From positions 2,927,501-2,991,500 of the forward strand of contig NZ_CP090066.1 in assembly GCF_021391535.1 (NCBI RefSeq): a stretch of 64,000 bases of DNA, written 5' to 3'. The number at the start of each line of letters is the position of its first letter. The stretch's first letter is position 1. The notes below the pieces were generated by a model. It ran no database searches, had not been told where the DNA came from, and saw only the letters and a list, made by a program, of their open reading frames with translations. This DNA is from Aurantimonas sp. HBX-1. GTDB taxonomy: Bacteria > Pseudomonadota > Alphaproteobacteria > Rhizobiales > Rhizobiaceae. Below are positions 16,936-25,404 of this stretch, piece after piece. The position numbers were made by a program, and so were the translations under genes.

Positions 16936-17866
16936 GCGCGGCACCGGACGAGACTTCGCCAAAGCACCAGGCGAGGATGGATTTCTGGGCGTGCAGCCGG
17001 TTCTCGGCCTCGTCGAACACCACCGACTGCGGCCCGTCCATCACCGCATCGGTGACCTCCTCGCCGCGATGGGCGGGCAGGCAGTGCATGAAAAGCGCCT
17101 CGGACTTGGCATGCGCCATCAGCCGCTCGTTGACCTGGTACGGCATGAAGACGTTGTGGCCGCGCGCCTTGTCCTCGCGGCCCATCGACACCCAGGTGTC
17201 GGTGACGACGCAGTCGGCGCCGGTGACGGCTTCCACCGGGTCGTTGGTGAGCAGAACGTCGGCGCCCTCGCCGCGCGCGGTCTCTACGAAGCGCATGTCC
17301 GGCTCCGAGCCCGGGGGCGTCGCGATGCGCAGCGTGAACTCGAAGCGCGCGGACGCCTCGATCAGCGAGGCGAGCACGTTGTTGCCGTCGCCGGACCAGG
17401 CGAAGACCTTGCCGCGCACGGGCCCGCGCTTTTCCTCGAAGGTCAGAAGGTCGGCCATGATCTGGCACGGATGGGTGTCGTCGGTCAGGCCGTTGATCAC
17501 CGGCACGGTGGCGTTCTCGGCGAGCTCGGTCAGCCGGTCATGCGCGGTGGTGCGGATCATGATCGCGTCGACATAGCGCGACAGCACCTTCGCGGTGTCG
17601 GCGATGGTCTCCTCGCGCCCCAGCTGCATCTCGGCGCCCGACAGGATCAGCGTCTCGCCGCCGAGCTGGCGCATGGCGACGTCGAAGGAGACGCGGGTAC
17701 GGGTCGACGGCTTGTCGAAGATCATCGCCAGCGTCCGGCCCTCCAGCGGCCGCGCGGCGCCCCGGCCGAGCGCCTTGCGGGAGGCGGCATCGTCGACGAT
17801 GGCGCGCAGGTCGCCGCGTGCCACAGCGGAAATGTCGAGGAAATGCCTCGGGCTGCCGTTTCTCAT
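16928..17866 (-). CDS. argF: Ornithine carbamoyltransferase
   Basis: ArgF makes citrulline from ornithine and carbamoyl phosphate in arginine synthesis. The 312-residue protein has the carbamoyl-phosphate motif KPSTRTRVSF, the HPCQIMADLLT motif, DTWVSMG and the ornithine-binding HCLPAHRG. Starting at ATG 17866 puts GAGG eight bases upstream and gives the usual opening MRNGSPRHFLD; a GTG at 17884 overlaps the argD stop and is less likely. It is the second gene of argD-argF-hslO. Confidence 0.96.
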   Translation of the reverse strand: MRNGSPRHFLDISAVARGDLRAIVDDAASRKALGRGAARPLEGRTLAMIFDKPSTRTRVSFDVAMRQLGGETLILSGAEMQLGREETIADTAKVLSRYVDAIMIRTTAHDRLTELAENATVPVINGLTDDTHPCQIMADLLTFEEKRGPVRGKVFAWSGDGNNVLASLIEASARFEFTLRIATPPGSEPDMRFVETARGEGADVLLTNDPVEAVTGADCVVTDTWVSMGREDKARGHNVFMPYQVNERLMAHAKSEALFMHCLPAHRGEEVTDAVMDGPQSVVFDEAENRLHAQKSILAWCFGEVSSGAAHG

Positions 17867-17876
17867 CGCGATTGCC

Positions 17877-19091
17877 TCATGCACTCTTGCGCTGGCCAGC
17901 CAGCGACAGGGCGGCGACGGCCGCCTCGATACGGCCCATCGCCTCGCGCACCTCGTCGGCGGTGACGATCAGCGGCGGCAGCAGCCGCACGACGTTGTCC
18001 CCGGCGGGCGCGGCGAGCAGGCCCTCGTCGCGCATCGCGGCGACGAGCTGGACGTTCGGCACCTTGGCCTTGACCCCGATAAGCAGGCCCTGGCCGCGGA
18101 TCTCGCCGACGACGTCCGGATAGCGGTCGGCGAGAGAGGCCAGCGACTGCTTCAGCAGCAGCGCCGCGTCCCGGACATTGGTGAGGAAGGCCTCGTCGAG
18201 CACCACGTCGAGCACGGCGTTGCCGACCGCCATGGCGAGCGGGTTGCCGCCATAGGTGCTGCCGTGCGTGCCAGGGGTCATGCCGCGCGCCGCCGCCTCG
18301 GTGGCGAGGCAGACGCCCATCGGGAAGCCGCCGCCGATGCCCTTGGCGGACGCGAGGATGTCGGGCGCGGCGCCGGAATGCTCGTAGGCATAGAAGCGCC
18401 CGGTGCGGCCGATGCCGGTCTGCACCTCGTCGTAGATCAGCAGGATGCCGTGCTCGTCGCAAAGATCGCGCAGGCCCTGCAGGCACTGCGGCGGCACCGA
18501 GCGGACGCCGCCCTCGCCCTGGATCGGCTCGATCAGGATCGCGGCGACGTCGGGCTCGGCGGCGGCCTGCCGGAGCGCGTCATGGTCGCCGAAGGGCAGC
18601 TGGTCGAAGCCCGGCGCCTTGGGGCCGAAGCCCTCGAGATATTTCGCCTGGCCGCCGGCGGCGATCGTCGCCAGGGTGCGGCCGTGGAAGGCGCCCTCGA
18701 AGGTGAGGATGCGGTAGCGCTCCGGCGCGCCGTCGACATAGTGATAGCGCCGCGCCGTCTTGATGGCGCATTCCAGCGCCTCGGCGCCGGAATTGGTGAA
18801 GAACGCCCGGTCGGCGAAGGTCGCCTCGGTCAGCCGTTCGGCAAGGCGCCGCTGTCCCGGGATCTCGTAGAGATTGGACAGGTGCCAGAGCTTGCCGGCC
18901 TGCTCGGTCAGCGCCGCGACGAGATGCGGATGCGCGTGGCCGAGCGAATTCACCGCGATGCCGGCGGCAAAATCCATGTAGCGTCGGCCCTCGCCGGTGA
19001 CCAGCCAGACACCCTCGCCGCGCTCGAAGGCGAGCGGGGCCCGGGCGTAGGTGTCATAGAGCGGCGAATGCGCGTCCTTGAATTCGGCCAT
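17877..19091 (-). CDS. argD: Acetylornithine aminotransferase
   Basis: ArgD is a PLP-dependent class III aminotransferase acting on N-acetylornithine, often also on succinyl-diaminopimelate. The 404-residue protein shows LYDTYARAPLAFERGEG, the FTNSGAEALECAIK block, IYDEVQTGIGRTG and the PLP lysine in ILASAKGIGGGFP. The start at 19091 (MAEFKDAHSPLYDTY) fits family length; a methionine pair at 19142 is in frame but lies inside a strong leader hairpin. It heads the argD-argF-hslO operon. A promoter with a palindrome lies about 100 bases upstream. Confidence 0.95.
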   Translation of the reverse strand: MAEFKDAHSPLYDTYARAPLAFERGEGVWLVTGEGRRYMDFAAGIAVNSLGHAHPHLVAALTEQAGKLWHLSNLYEIPGQRRLAERLTEATFADRAFFTNSGAEALECAIKTARRYHYVDGAPERYRILTFEGAFHGRTLATIAAGGQAKYLEGFGPKAPGFDQLPFGDHDALRQAAAEPDVAAILIEPIQGEGGVRSVPPQCLQGLRDLCDEHGILLIYDEVQTGIGRTGRFYAYEHSGAAPDILASAKGIGGGFPMGVCLATEAAARGMTPGTHGSTYGGNPLAMAVGNAVLDVVLDEAFLTNVRDAALLLKQSLASLADRYPDVVGEIRGQGLLIGVKAKVPNVQLVAAMRDEGLLAAPAGDNVVRLLPPLIVTADEVREAMGRIEAAVAALSLAGQRKSA

Positions 19092-19141
19092 CACGATCGA
19101 CTTCGTTGCGGATCCTCGGCGGATCAGTTCCTGAAACATCA

Positions 19142-19164
19142 AAGCCTGCCGTTGGGGCAGGCTT
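19142..19164 (-). other. Perfect leader hairpin upstream of argD
   Basis: AAGCCTGCC and GGCAGGCTT are perfect 9-base arms around a 5-base loop, placed in the untranslated leader of argD about 50 bases before the chosen start. There is no T-tract, so it is not a normal terminator. It may stabilise the message or affect translation. Confidence 0.6.
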
Positions 19165-19172
19165 CGAGAGAC

Positions 19173-19225
19173 GTTCCGAGTGTTCGGAACCGTGGCTATA
19201 CCACGCCCAGCCCGACGAGTGTCAA
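19173..19225 (-). promoter_or_regulatory. argD promoter with start-site palindrome
   Basis: On the minus strand TTGACA (19220-19225) and TATAGC (19195-19200) make a promoter with a rather long 19-base spacer. The predicted start, near 19188, falls inside the palindrome GTTCCGA-N4-TCGGAAC (19173-19190). A repressor bound there would block initiation. The regulator is unknown. Confidence 0.6.
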
Positions 19226-19328
19226 TCAGCGCGGCGGCGCGGGCGCCTCCCGCCGGCCATCATCCTGCCGCATCGAGGGAGGCAGAGTTCTGGGGAAAAG
19301 CCGCCTGCGCCATCCGTTCGGTCCCGGG

Positions 19329-19362
19329 GACTCTTGTCACGGAGTCAGGGCGTGCGCTAAAT
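19329..19362 (+). promoter_or_regulatory. gcrA promoter with GANTC methylation sites
   Basis: TTGTCA (19334-19339) and CTAAAT (19357-19362) are 17 bases apart. GAGTC at 19342-19346 lies inside the spacer and GACTC at 19329-19333 touches the upstream edge; a third site, GATTC, is at 19454-19458 in the leader. GANTC is the CcrM methylation target, and GcrA acts at promoters methylated near the -10/-35 elements. Confidence 0.6.
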
Positions 19363-19493
19363 TGGCGTCAACATACCAGATTTCGTGCGGCGGACCTGGT
19401 TCCTGAATAGATGTAGTGAGTGCCTGCGCGCCCCCGTGTGACGCGCAGGAGAGGGATTCCGGCCGCGGCAACCATACGATCAAGGAGCTTGTC

Positions 19494-20045
19494 ATGGGCT
19501 GGACAGATGAACGCGTCGCGTTGTTGAAACAACTTTGGACCGATGGCTTCAGCGCCAGCCAGATCGCCGACCGGTTGGGCGGCGTGACGCGCAACGCCGT
19601 CATCGGCAAGGTGCACCGGCTGAAGCTGGAGTCCCGGGCCAAGGCCCCGGCGACGCTGCAGACGCCGGCCGAGCCGCAGCCCGTCCGCCAGGTCGAGGTC
19701 GAGACCGTTGAGGTGATGATGGCGAGCCGCTTTGTCGCGGCCCAGGCGGCCCAGGCGCCGCGGGCAATGCCGCGCTCGATGGGCGCGACGGCGCTGAAGA
19801 TCGATCACGAGGAAGAGCTGGAAGTCCTGGAAGAGCCGCGGCGCCAGTCCGGCGAGGTCGTGCCGATCGCCCGCAAGCTGACGCTGGTGCAGCTCAACGA
19901 GCGGACCTGCAAATGGCCGGTCGGCGACCCGCTGAAGCCGGACTTCCACTTCTGCGGCAACAATTCCAAGGACGCCTCGCCCTACTGCCAGTACCACGCC
20001 AAGATGGCGTTCCAGCCGGTCTCCGACCGCCGCCGCGCCCGCTGA
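19494..20045 (+). CDS. gcrA: Cell-cycle regulator GcrA
   Basis: GcrA binds RNA polymerase carrying sigma-70 and activates promoters that bear CcrM-methylated GANTC sites, linking transcription to chromosome replication. The 183-residue protein begins MGWTDERVALLKQLWTDG, the helix-turn-helix with SASQIADRLGGVTRNAVIGK following, and ends with the sigma-interacting domain containing CKWPVGDP, FCGNNS and YCQYH. AAGGAG lies 7 bases before the ATG at 19494. It is convergent with phoB and divergent from argD. GANTC sites in its own promoter suggest feedback. Confidence 0.97.
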   Translation: MGWTDERVALLKQLWTDGFSASQIADRLGGVTRNAVIGKVHRLKLESRAKAPATLQTPAEPQPVRQVEVETVEVMMASRFVAAQAAQAPRAMPRSMGATALKIDHEEELEVLEEPRRQSGEVVPIARKLTLVQLNERTCKWPVGDPLKPDFHFCGNNSKDASPYCQYHAKMAFQPVSDRRRAR

Positions 20046-20070
20046 GGGCGCGGCCTCTCGGCCGCCGCGC

Positions 20071-20820
20071 CTAGAGGCGCGGTTCCGAACCCGCGGTATC
20101 GCGGGTCTTCACGGCCGCGGGCCTGGCAGCCGTGAACTGCTCGTCCAGCGCGTAGCCGGCGCCGCGCACGGTGCGGATCGGGTCGCGCTGGCGGCCCCGG
20201 TTGATCGCCTTGCGCAGCCGGCCGACATGGACGTCCACCGTCCGCTCGTCGACATAGATGTCCCGGCCCCAGACCCCGTCGAGCAGCTGCTCGCGGGAGA
20301 ACACCCGGCCCGGCGACTGCATGAAGAATTCCAGTAGCTTGAACTCCGTCGGTCCGAGCTTGACCTCGCGGCCGGCGCGGCGGATCCGGTGGGTCTCGCG
20401 GTCGAGGTCGATGTCGCCGGCGCTGAGCTGGCTGGAGACCTTCTCCGGCTTGGCTCTTCGCAGCATGGCCCGCACCCGCGCGATCAGCTCCGGCGTCGAG
20501 AACGGCTTGACGACGTAGTCGTCGGCGCCGACCGACAGGCCGCGCACCCGCTCGCTCTCCTCGCCGCGCGCCGTCAGCATGATGATCGGCAGCCGCTCGG
20601 TCTCGCCGCGCTGGCGCAGCCGCCGGCAGAGCTCGACGCCCGACAGGCCGGGCAGCATCCAGTCGAGGATGAGAAGGTCGGGCACCTCCTCGCGCAGACG
20701 GATGTCGGCCTCGTCGCCACGGGCGATCACGTCGACCTCGTAGCCCTCGGCCTCGAGATTGTAGCGAAGCAGCACACCGAGCGCTTCCTCGTCCTCGACG
20801 ACGGCGATCCGCATGGCCAT
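20071..20820 (-). CDS. phoB: Phosphate regulon response regulator PhoB
   Basis: PhoB is the OmpR-class response regulator phosphorylated by PhoR under phosphate limitation; it binds Pho boxes. The 249-residue protein has a receiver domain (VVEDEEALG, phospho-acceptor Asp in LLILDWMLPG, Lys in DYVVKPFS) and a winged-helix domain (LGPTEFKLLEFFM, DVHVGRLRKAI). About 20 extra residues extend past the usual end. A GAGGGA Shine-Dalgarno precedes ATG 20820, and phoU ends 5 bases before it. It closes the pstSCAB-phoU-phoB operon. Confidence 0.97.
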   Translation of the reverse strand: MAMRIAVVEDEEALGVLLRYNLEAEGYEVDVIARGDEADIRLREEVPDLLILDWMLPGLSGVELCRRLRQRGETERLPIIMLTARGEESERVRGLSVGADDYVVKPFSTPELIARVRAMLRRAKPEKVSSQLSAGDIDLDRETHRIRRAGREVKLGPTEFKLLEFFMQSPGRVFSREQLLDGVWGRDIYVDERTVDVHVGRLRKAINRGRQRDPIRTVRGAGYALDEQFTAARPAAVKTRDTAGSEPRL

Positions 20821-20825
20821 GACGC

Positions 20826-21569
20826 TTATCCCTCGAGCCCGGCGGGCGGCTGGTTGGAGCCCGGCCGCTGCAAGGAGGTGGTGCGGTCGCCCTTGGGCCG
20901 TTCGGCCTCCATCTGATCGCCGGTCTTGATGTAGTAGATCGTCTCGGCGATGTTCGTGGCGTGATCGCCGATCCGCTCGATGTTCTTGGCGGTGAACAGG
21001 AGGTGGGTGCAGGCGGTGATGTTGCGCGGGTCCTCCATCATGTAGGTGAGAAGCTCGCGGAAGATCGACGTGTACATCGCGTCGATCTCCTCGTCGTTCT
21101 CGCGCACCGCCATGGCCCGCTGCTCGTCGCGGGCGGCATAGGCGTCGAGCACTTCCTTCAGCTGCTCGAGCGCCAGTTCCGACAGATGCTCGAGGCCCCG
21201 GACCAGTTGCACCGGCTGGCTGTGGTCGTGCACCGCGATGACCCGCTTGGCGATGTTCTTGGCGAGGTCGCCGATCCGTTCGAGATCGTTGGAGATGCGG
21301 ATCGCCCCGACGATCTCGCGAAGGTCGACGGCCATCGGCTGGCGCTTGGCGATGGTGAGGATCGCGCGCTCGTCGAGCTCGCGCTGCGCCGCGTCGAGCA
21401 GCAGGTCGTCGGCCACCACCGACTGCGCCAGGCCCCAGTCGCTGCGCACGAGCGCCAGCACCGACTGCTCGACCATGCGCTCGGCCTGGCCGCCCATCTC
21501 GGAGATGCGGCGGACGATGTTCTTCAGCTCGTCCTCGTAGGACGTGACGATGTGTTCGGACATGGGCAT
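20826..21569 (-). CDS. phoU: Phosphate signalling complex protein PhoU
   Basis: PhoU links the PstSCAB transporter to PhoR and prevents excess phosphate uptake and Pho activation when phosphate is plentiful. The 247-residue protein has the two three-helix PhoU repeats, each with the metal-binding E/D-x3-D pattern (NDLERIGDLAKNIAKR in the first, KNIERIGDHATNIAE in the second). It lies between pstB (19 bases) and phoB (5 bases). The charged C-terminal tail after the second repeat is poorly conserved. Confidence 0.96.
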   Translation of the reverse strand: MPMSEHIVTSYEDELKNIVRRISEMGGQAERMVEQSVLALVRSDWGLAQSVVADDLLLDAAQRELDERAILTIAKRQPMAVDLREIVGAIRISNDLERIGDLAKNIAKRVIAVHDHSQPVQLVRGLEHLSELALEQLKEVLDAYAARDEQRAMAVRENDEEIDAMYTSIFRELLTYMMEDPRNITACTHLLFTAKNIERIGDHATNIAETIYYIKTGDQMEAERPKGDRTTSLQRPGSNQPPAGLEG

Positions 21570-21588
21570 GGCCGCCTCCTCCTGTCGA

Positions 21589-22401
21589 TCAGCCGTAGCG
21601 GCCGGTGATGTAGTCCTGGGTGCGCTTGTCGTCGGGGTTGGAGAACATCTTCTCCGTCGGTCCGACTTCCACGAGATAGCCCAGATGGAACATCGCGGTC
21701 CGTTGGGACACGCGCGCGGCCTGCTGCATCGAATGGGTGACGATGACGATGGTGTAGTTCTGCTTGAGCTCGTCGATGAGCTCCTCGACCTTCGCGGTGG
21801 CGATCGGATCGAGCGCCGAGCAGGGCTCGTCCATCAGGATCACCTCGGGCGAGACGGCGATGGCGCGGGCGATGCAGAGACGCTGCTGCTGGCCGCCGGA
21901 AAGGCCAGTGCCCGGCTCGTCGAGCCGGTCCTTGACCTCCTCGTACAGGCCGGCCTTGCGCAGGCTGGTGACGACGATCTCCTCCACCTCCGCCTTCGTC
22001 GACGCCAGGCCATGGATCCGCGGGCCGTAGGCCACATTGTCGAAGATCGACTTCGGGAACGGGTTGGGCTTCTGGAACACCATGCCGACGCGGGCGCGCA
22101 GTTCGACCACGTCGAGCGAGGGATCGTAGACATCCTCGCCATCGAGCAGGATCTTGCCGCCGACCCGGGCGATGTCGATCGTGTCGTTCATGCGGTTGAG
22201 GCAGCGCAGGAAGGTCGACTTGCCGCAGCCCGACGGGCCGATCAGGGCCGTGACCTGGTTTTCCTCGACCTCGAGATCGATGTCGTAGAGCGCCTGCTTC
22301 GTCCCGTAGTGGACGGTCACCTTCTCTGCCAGCATCTTGATCGGACGTTTGGGCTGCACGAGGGGTCCCTTCGCGAGTGTGGCCTGGATGTTTTCCATCA
22401 T
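21589..22401 (-). CDS. pstB: Phosphate ABC transporter ATPase PstB
   Basis: PstB powers high-affinity phosphate import with PstC and PstA. The 270-residue ATPase has Walker A GPSGCGKST, the signature LSGGQQQRLCIARAI, Walker B VILMDEPCSALD and the switch histidine in IVTHSMQQA. The ATG at 22401 is preceded by AGGAG at 6 bases; the next codon is also ATG (22398). An in-frame upstream extension overlaps pstA and is not used. Spacing to pstA is 20 bases. Confidence 0.97.
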   Translation of the reverse strand: MMENIQATLAKGPLVQPKRPIKMLAEKVTVHYGTKQALYDIDLEVEENQVTALIGPSGCGKSTFLRCLNRMNDTIDIARVGGKILLDGEDVYDPSLDVVELRARVGMVFQKPNPFPKSIFDNVAYGPRIHGLASTKAEVEEIVVTSLRKAGLYEEVKDRLDEPGTGLSGGQQQRLCIARAIAVSPEVILMDEPCSALDPIATAKVEELIDELKQNYTIVIVTHSMQQAARVSQRTAMFHLGYLVEVGPTEKMFSNPDDKRTQDYITGRYG

Positions 22402-22421
22402 TATGGACTCCTGTCGCATGG

Positions 22422-23741
22422 CTACCAGCGCCTCTCGAAGCGACGACGCAGAACGATCGCCGTGATGTTCATGACCGCGAGAAAGGCCAGGAGAATGATG
22501 ATCGCGCCGGAGGTCCGTTCGACGAAGGCGCGCTCGGCCTCGTTGGCCCACATGTAGATCTGCACCGGCAGTGCGGTGGAGGCGTCCATCGGCGAGGACG
22601 GATAGTCCGCCACGAACGCCACCATGCCGATCAGCAGCAGCGGCGCGGTCTCCCCCAGCGCCTGGGCAAGACCGATGATCGTGCCCGTCAGGATGCCCGG
22701 CATGGCCAGCGGCAGGACGTGGTGGAAGACCATCTGCATCTTGGAGGCTCCGAGCCCCAGCGCGGCGGCCCGGATCGAGGGCGGCACCGCCTTCAATGCG
22801 GCCCGGGTCGCGATGATGATCGTCGGCAGGGTCATCAGGGTCAGGACCAGGCCGCCGACCAGCGCCGCCGAGCGCGGCAGGCCGAACCAGTTGATGAACA
22901 CCGCCAGGCCCATCAGGCCGAAGACGATCGACGGCACCGCCGCCAGATTGTTGATGTTCACCTCGATCAGGTCGGTGAAGCGGTTCTTCGGCGCGAATTC
23001 CTCCAGATAGATCGAGGCCGCGACGCCGATCGGCAGCGAAAGCACGAGGACGATGCCCATCATGTAGAGCGAGCCGACGATCGCGACCCCGACCCCGGCC
23101 GTCTCGGCCCGGCTCGACGCGCCGAAGGTGAACAGCCCCCAGTTGAAGCGCTGCTCGATCGCCCCGGCCTGTTCGAGCTGGTCGATCCAGGCGAGCTGCT
23201 GGTCGCTGATCGGCCGGCGGTTCTCCGGGACGTCGAGATCGTACTGGCCCTTGAGCGCGCTATCGAGCTCGGAGCCGGCATAGACCCAGATCTCTTGCGT
23301 CGTGCCGATGATCGACGGATCGTTCAGCACCATGTCGCGCAGTTCGACACGGACGCCGGACGAGATCAGGCTGCCGACCTCGCGCACCGCCGCGCGATCC
23401 TCGGGATCGACGCCGAGGAGCTGCACCAGCCCGTCGAGCGCCAGTTTCGGATAGTTCGCCATCATCGCCTTGGTCGGGTTCTCGACGACGGCCTGCGGGG
23501 TGCCGATGATCTCCTCGGAAAAGGTGACGGGAACCCGGATCTCGGTCTGCCAGAAGGCCGTATAGCCCTGCGAGAAGACGCTCCACAGAAGCGCCACCAG
23601 GAAGAACAGGCCGATGGCGATCGCCACGATCCCGTAGATCTTGAAGCGGCGTTCCGAGCGGTAGCGGCGCTTGATGCCGATATCCCGGCGCGCCGGAGCG
23701 GCAGCGCGGTCGACCACGCCGTTGGCTGTCGCGTCGGTCAT
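22422..23741 (-). CDS. pstA: Phosphate ABC transporter permease PstA
   Basis: PstA is one of two membrane subunits of the phosphate importer. At 439 residues it is much longer than E. coli PstA (about 296). After a cytoplasmic start and one transmembrane segment (IYGIVAIAIGLFFLVALLW) comes a periplasmic domain of roughly 170 residues (DUF3333-like), then six hydrophobic segments with the coupling loop AAALGLGASKMQMVFHHVLP. This long form is common in rhizobia. The ATG at 23741 overlaps the pstC stop (ATGA). Confidence 0.96.
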   Translation of the reverse strand: MTDATANGVVDRAAAPARRDIGIKRRYRSERRFKIYGIVAIAIGLFFLVALLWSVFSQGYTAFWQTEIRVPVTFSEEIIGTPQAVVENPTKAMMANYPKLALDGLVQLLGVDPEDRAAVREVGSLISSGVRVELRDMVLNDPSIIGTTQEIWVYAGSELDSALKGQYDLDVPENRRPISDQQLAWIDQLEQAGAIEQRFNWGLFTFGASSRAETAGVGVAIVGSLYMMGIVLVLSLPIGVAASIYLEEFAPKNRFTDLIEVNINNLAAVPSIVFGLMGLAVFINWFGLPRSAALVGGLVLTLMTLPTIIIATRAALKAVPPSIRAAALGLGASKMQMVFHHVLPLAMPGILTGTIIGLAQALGETAPLLLIGMVAFVADYPSSPMDASTALPVQIYMWANEAERAFVERTSGAIIILLAFLAVMNITAIVLRRRFERRW

Positions 23742-25228
23742 TCGTACTGCTCCCGGTACTTGCGGACGATGTAGAGGGCGAAGATGTTGAGGCACAGGGT
23801 GATGACGAACAGCGTCATGCCCAGCGCGAAGGCGACCAGCGTCTGCGGCGAGGTGAACTCGAGATCACCGGTCAGCTGGTTGACGATCTTGACGGTGACG
23901 GTGGTCATCGCCTCGAACGGGCTGAGCGTGAGATTGGCGGCGACGCCGGCCGCCAGCACCACGATCATGGTCTCGCCAATGGCCCGGGAAGCGGTCAGCA
24001 GCAGGGCCGACACGATGCCCGGCAGGGCCGCCGGCATGATTACCCGCTTGACCGTTTCCGACCGGGTCGCGCCGAGGCCGAGGGAACCGTCACGCAGGCT
24101 GCCCGGCACCGAGGTGATGATGTCGTCGGACAGCGAGGAGACGAAGGGGATCAGCATGATGCCCATCACCAGGCCGGCCGTCAGCACGCTCTGCGCCTGG
24201 ATGAACGAGGTGTAGTTGCCGGTGACCAGCCCGGAGAGCTGGCCGGACAGGTCACGCAGGAACGGTCCGACGGTTATCAGCGCGAAGAAGCCGTAGACGA
24301 TGGTGGGGATGCCGGCGAGCACTTCGAGGAGCGGCTTGACCACGGATCGGGTCGCACGGCTGGCGTATTCGGCCATGTAGATCGCGGCGAACAGACCGAT
24401 CGGCACCGCGACGAGCATCGCCACGCCGGCGATGTAGAGCGTGCCGGCAAGCAGGGGGATCAGGCCGAACTGCCCCTCGGCGCCGCCCGACCCGGCCGCG
24501 GCGAAGCGCGGCTCCCAGACCGTCCCGAAGAAGAACTCCGTAGGCGGTACCCGGGAGAAGAAGTCGATCGTCTCGAACAGCATCGAGAAGATGATGCCGA
24601 CAGTGGTCAGGATGGCGATCGACGAACAGACGATCAGGCCGTTGCGGATCACCGCCTCGACCCCGTTGCGGGCCCTCAGGCGCACCGCGATCGAGCGCAG
24701 GGCCCAGGCCATGCCGGCCAGGGCGAGCCCGAGAACGACGACCGTCATGGCGGCGCGGCTGACGTCCTCGAGACGATTGCGCTGGATCGCCAGCGGGATC
24801 ATGAAATCCGCGCTCGAGGAGGCGATGGGCATGCCCTGGGCCTGCAGCATCGGCTTCAGCTGCTCCATCGCCGATTCGGCGGAGATGGTGTCGCGGGCGT
24901 CGACAGTGAGCAGACGCAGGCCAGCGCCGATGGATTCGACCATGCCGTAGGCCAGATCCTCGGTCAGCCCGGCTTCGGCAAGGGCGTTCTCCGGAAACTC
25001 GCCGCGGACCTCCTGGGCGATGAGCACCGGCGAGACGGTCAGCCAGGCTGCCAGGGCGAGCAGGGAGGGAACCAGCGTCCAGGAAAGCACATAGGCGCCG
25101 TGATAGCCGGGGCGGGAATGCAGCTTGCGTCCGGCCTGCGCAGCCAGGGCCTTGGAACGACGATAGCCCAGATAGAACCCGGCGGCGCCTATCAGGAGCG
25201 CGGCGAGGACGATGAAGGACGTCGACAT
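23738..25228 (-). CDS. pstC: Phosphate ABC transporter permease PstC
   Basis: PstC is the second membrane subunit. At 496 residues it also exceeds the E. coli protein (about 319): it has two or three N-terminal membrane segments and a periplasmic insert before the standard permease core, which contains GTLYIAGVAMLVAVPIGLFAAIYM and the coupling segment GSLGLGATRSETVKRVIMP. The ATG at 25228 has GGGAG close upstream. A stem-loop without T-tract lies between pstS and pstC. The extended N-termini of PstC and PstA may pack together. Confidence 0.96.
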   Translation of the reverse strand: MSTSFIVLAALLIGAAGFYLGYRRSKALAAQAGRKLHSRPGYHGAYVLSWTLVPSLLALAAWLTVSPVLIAQEVRGEFPENALAEAGLTEDLAYGMVESIGAGLRLLTVDARDTISAESAMEQLKPMLQAQGMPIASSSADFMIPLAIQRNRLEDVSRAAMTVVVLGLALAGMAWALRSIAVRLRARNGVEAVIRNGLIVCSSIAILTTVGIIFSMLFETIDFFSRVPPTEFFFGTVWEPRFAAAGSGGAEGQFGLIPLLAGTLYIAGVAMLVAVPIGLFAAIYMAEYASRATRSVVKPLLEVLAGIPTIVYGFFALITVGPFLRDLSGQLSGLVTGNYTSFIQAQSVLTAGLVMGIMLIPFVSSLSDDIITSVPGSLRDGSLGLGATRSETVKRVIMPAALPGIVSALLLTASRAIGETMIVVLAAGVAANLTLSPFEAMTTVTVKIVNQLTGDLEFTSPQTLVAFALGMTLFVITLCLNIFALYIVRKYREQYE

Positions 25229-25334
25229 TTATGTCTCCCGCCAGTGACGGCTACGCCGCAGATGAACCCGGGCGTCGCGTTGGAAGCTGCGGACCGGGGA
25301 CGAAGCAGGTCGAGCCCCTCGCCCCGGACCTGCG

Positions 25335-25362
25335 AAACCGCCGGCCGTGATGGCAGGCGGTT
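25335..25362 (-). other. Stem-loop between pstS and pstC
   Basis: AACCGCC and GGCGGTT form a 7-bp stem in the 176-base spacer between pstS and pstC. It lacks a T-tract. Such stems often protect the 3' end of the binding-protein message, which would favour more PstS than PstC. Confidence 0.45.
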
Positions 25363-25404
25363 CCGATTGGCGTCATGCGCCGGAGCGCATCGCAACAGGC
25401 GGTA

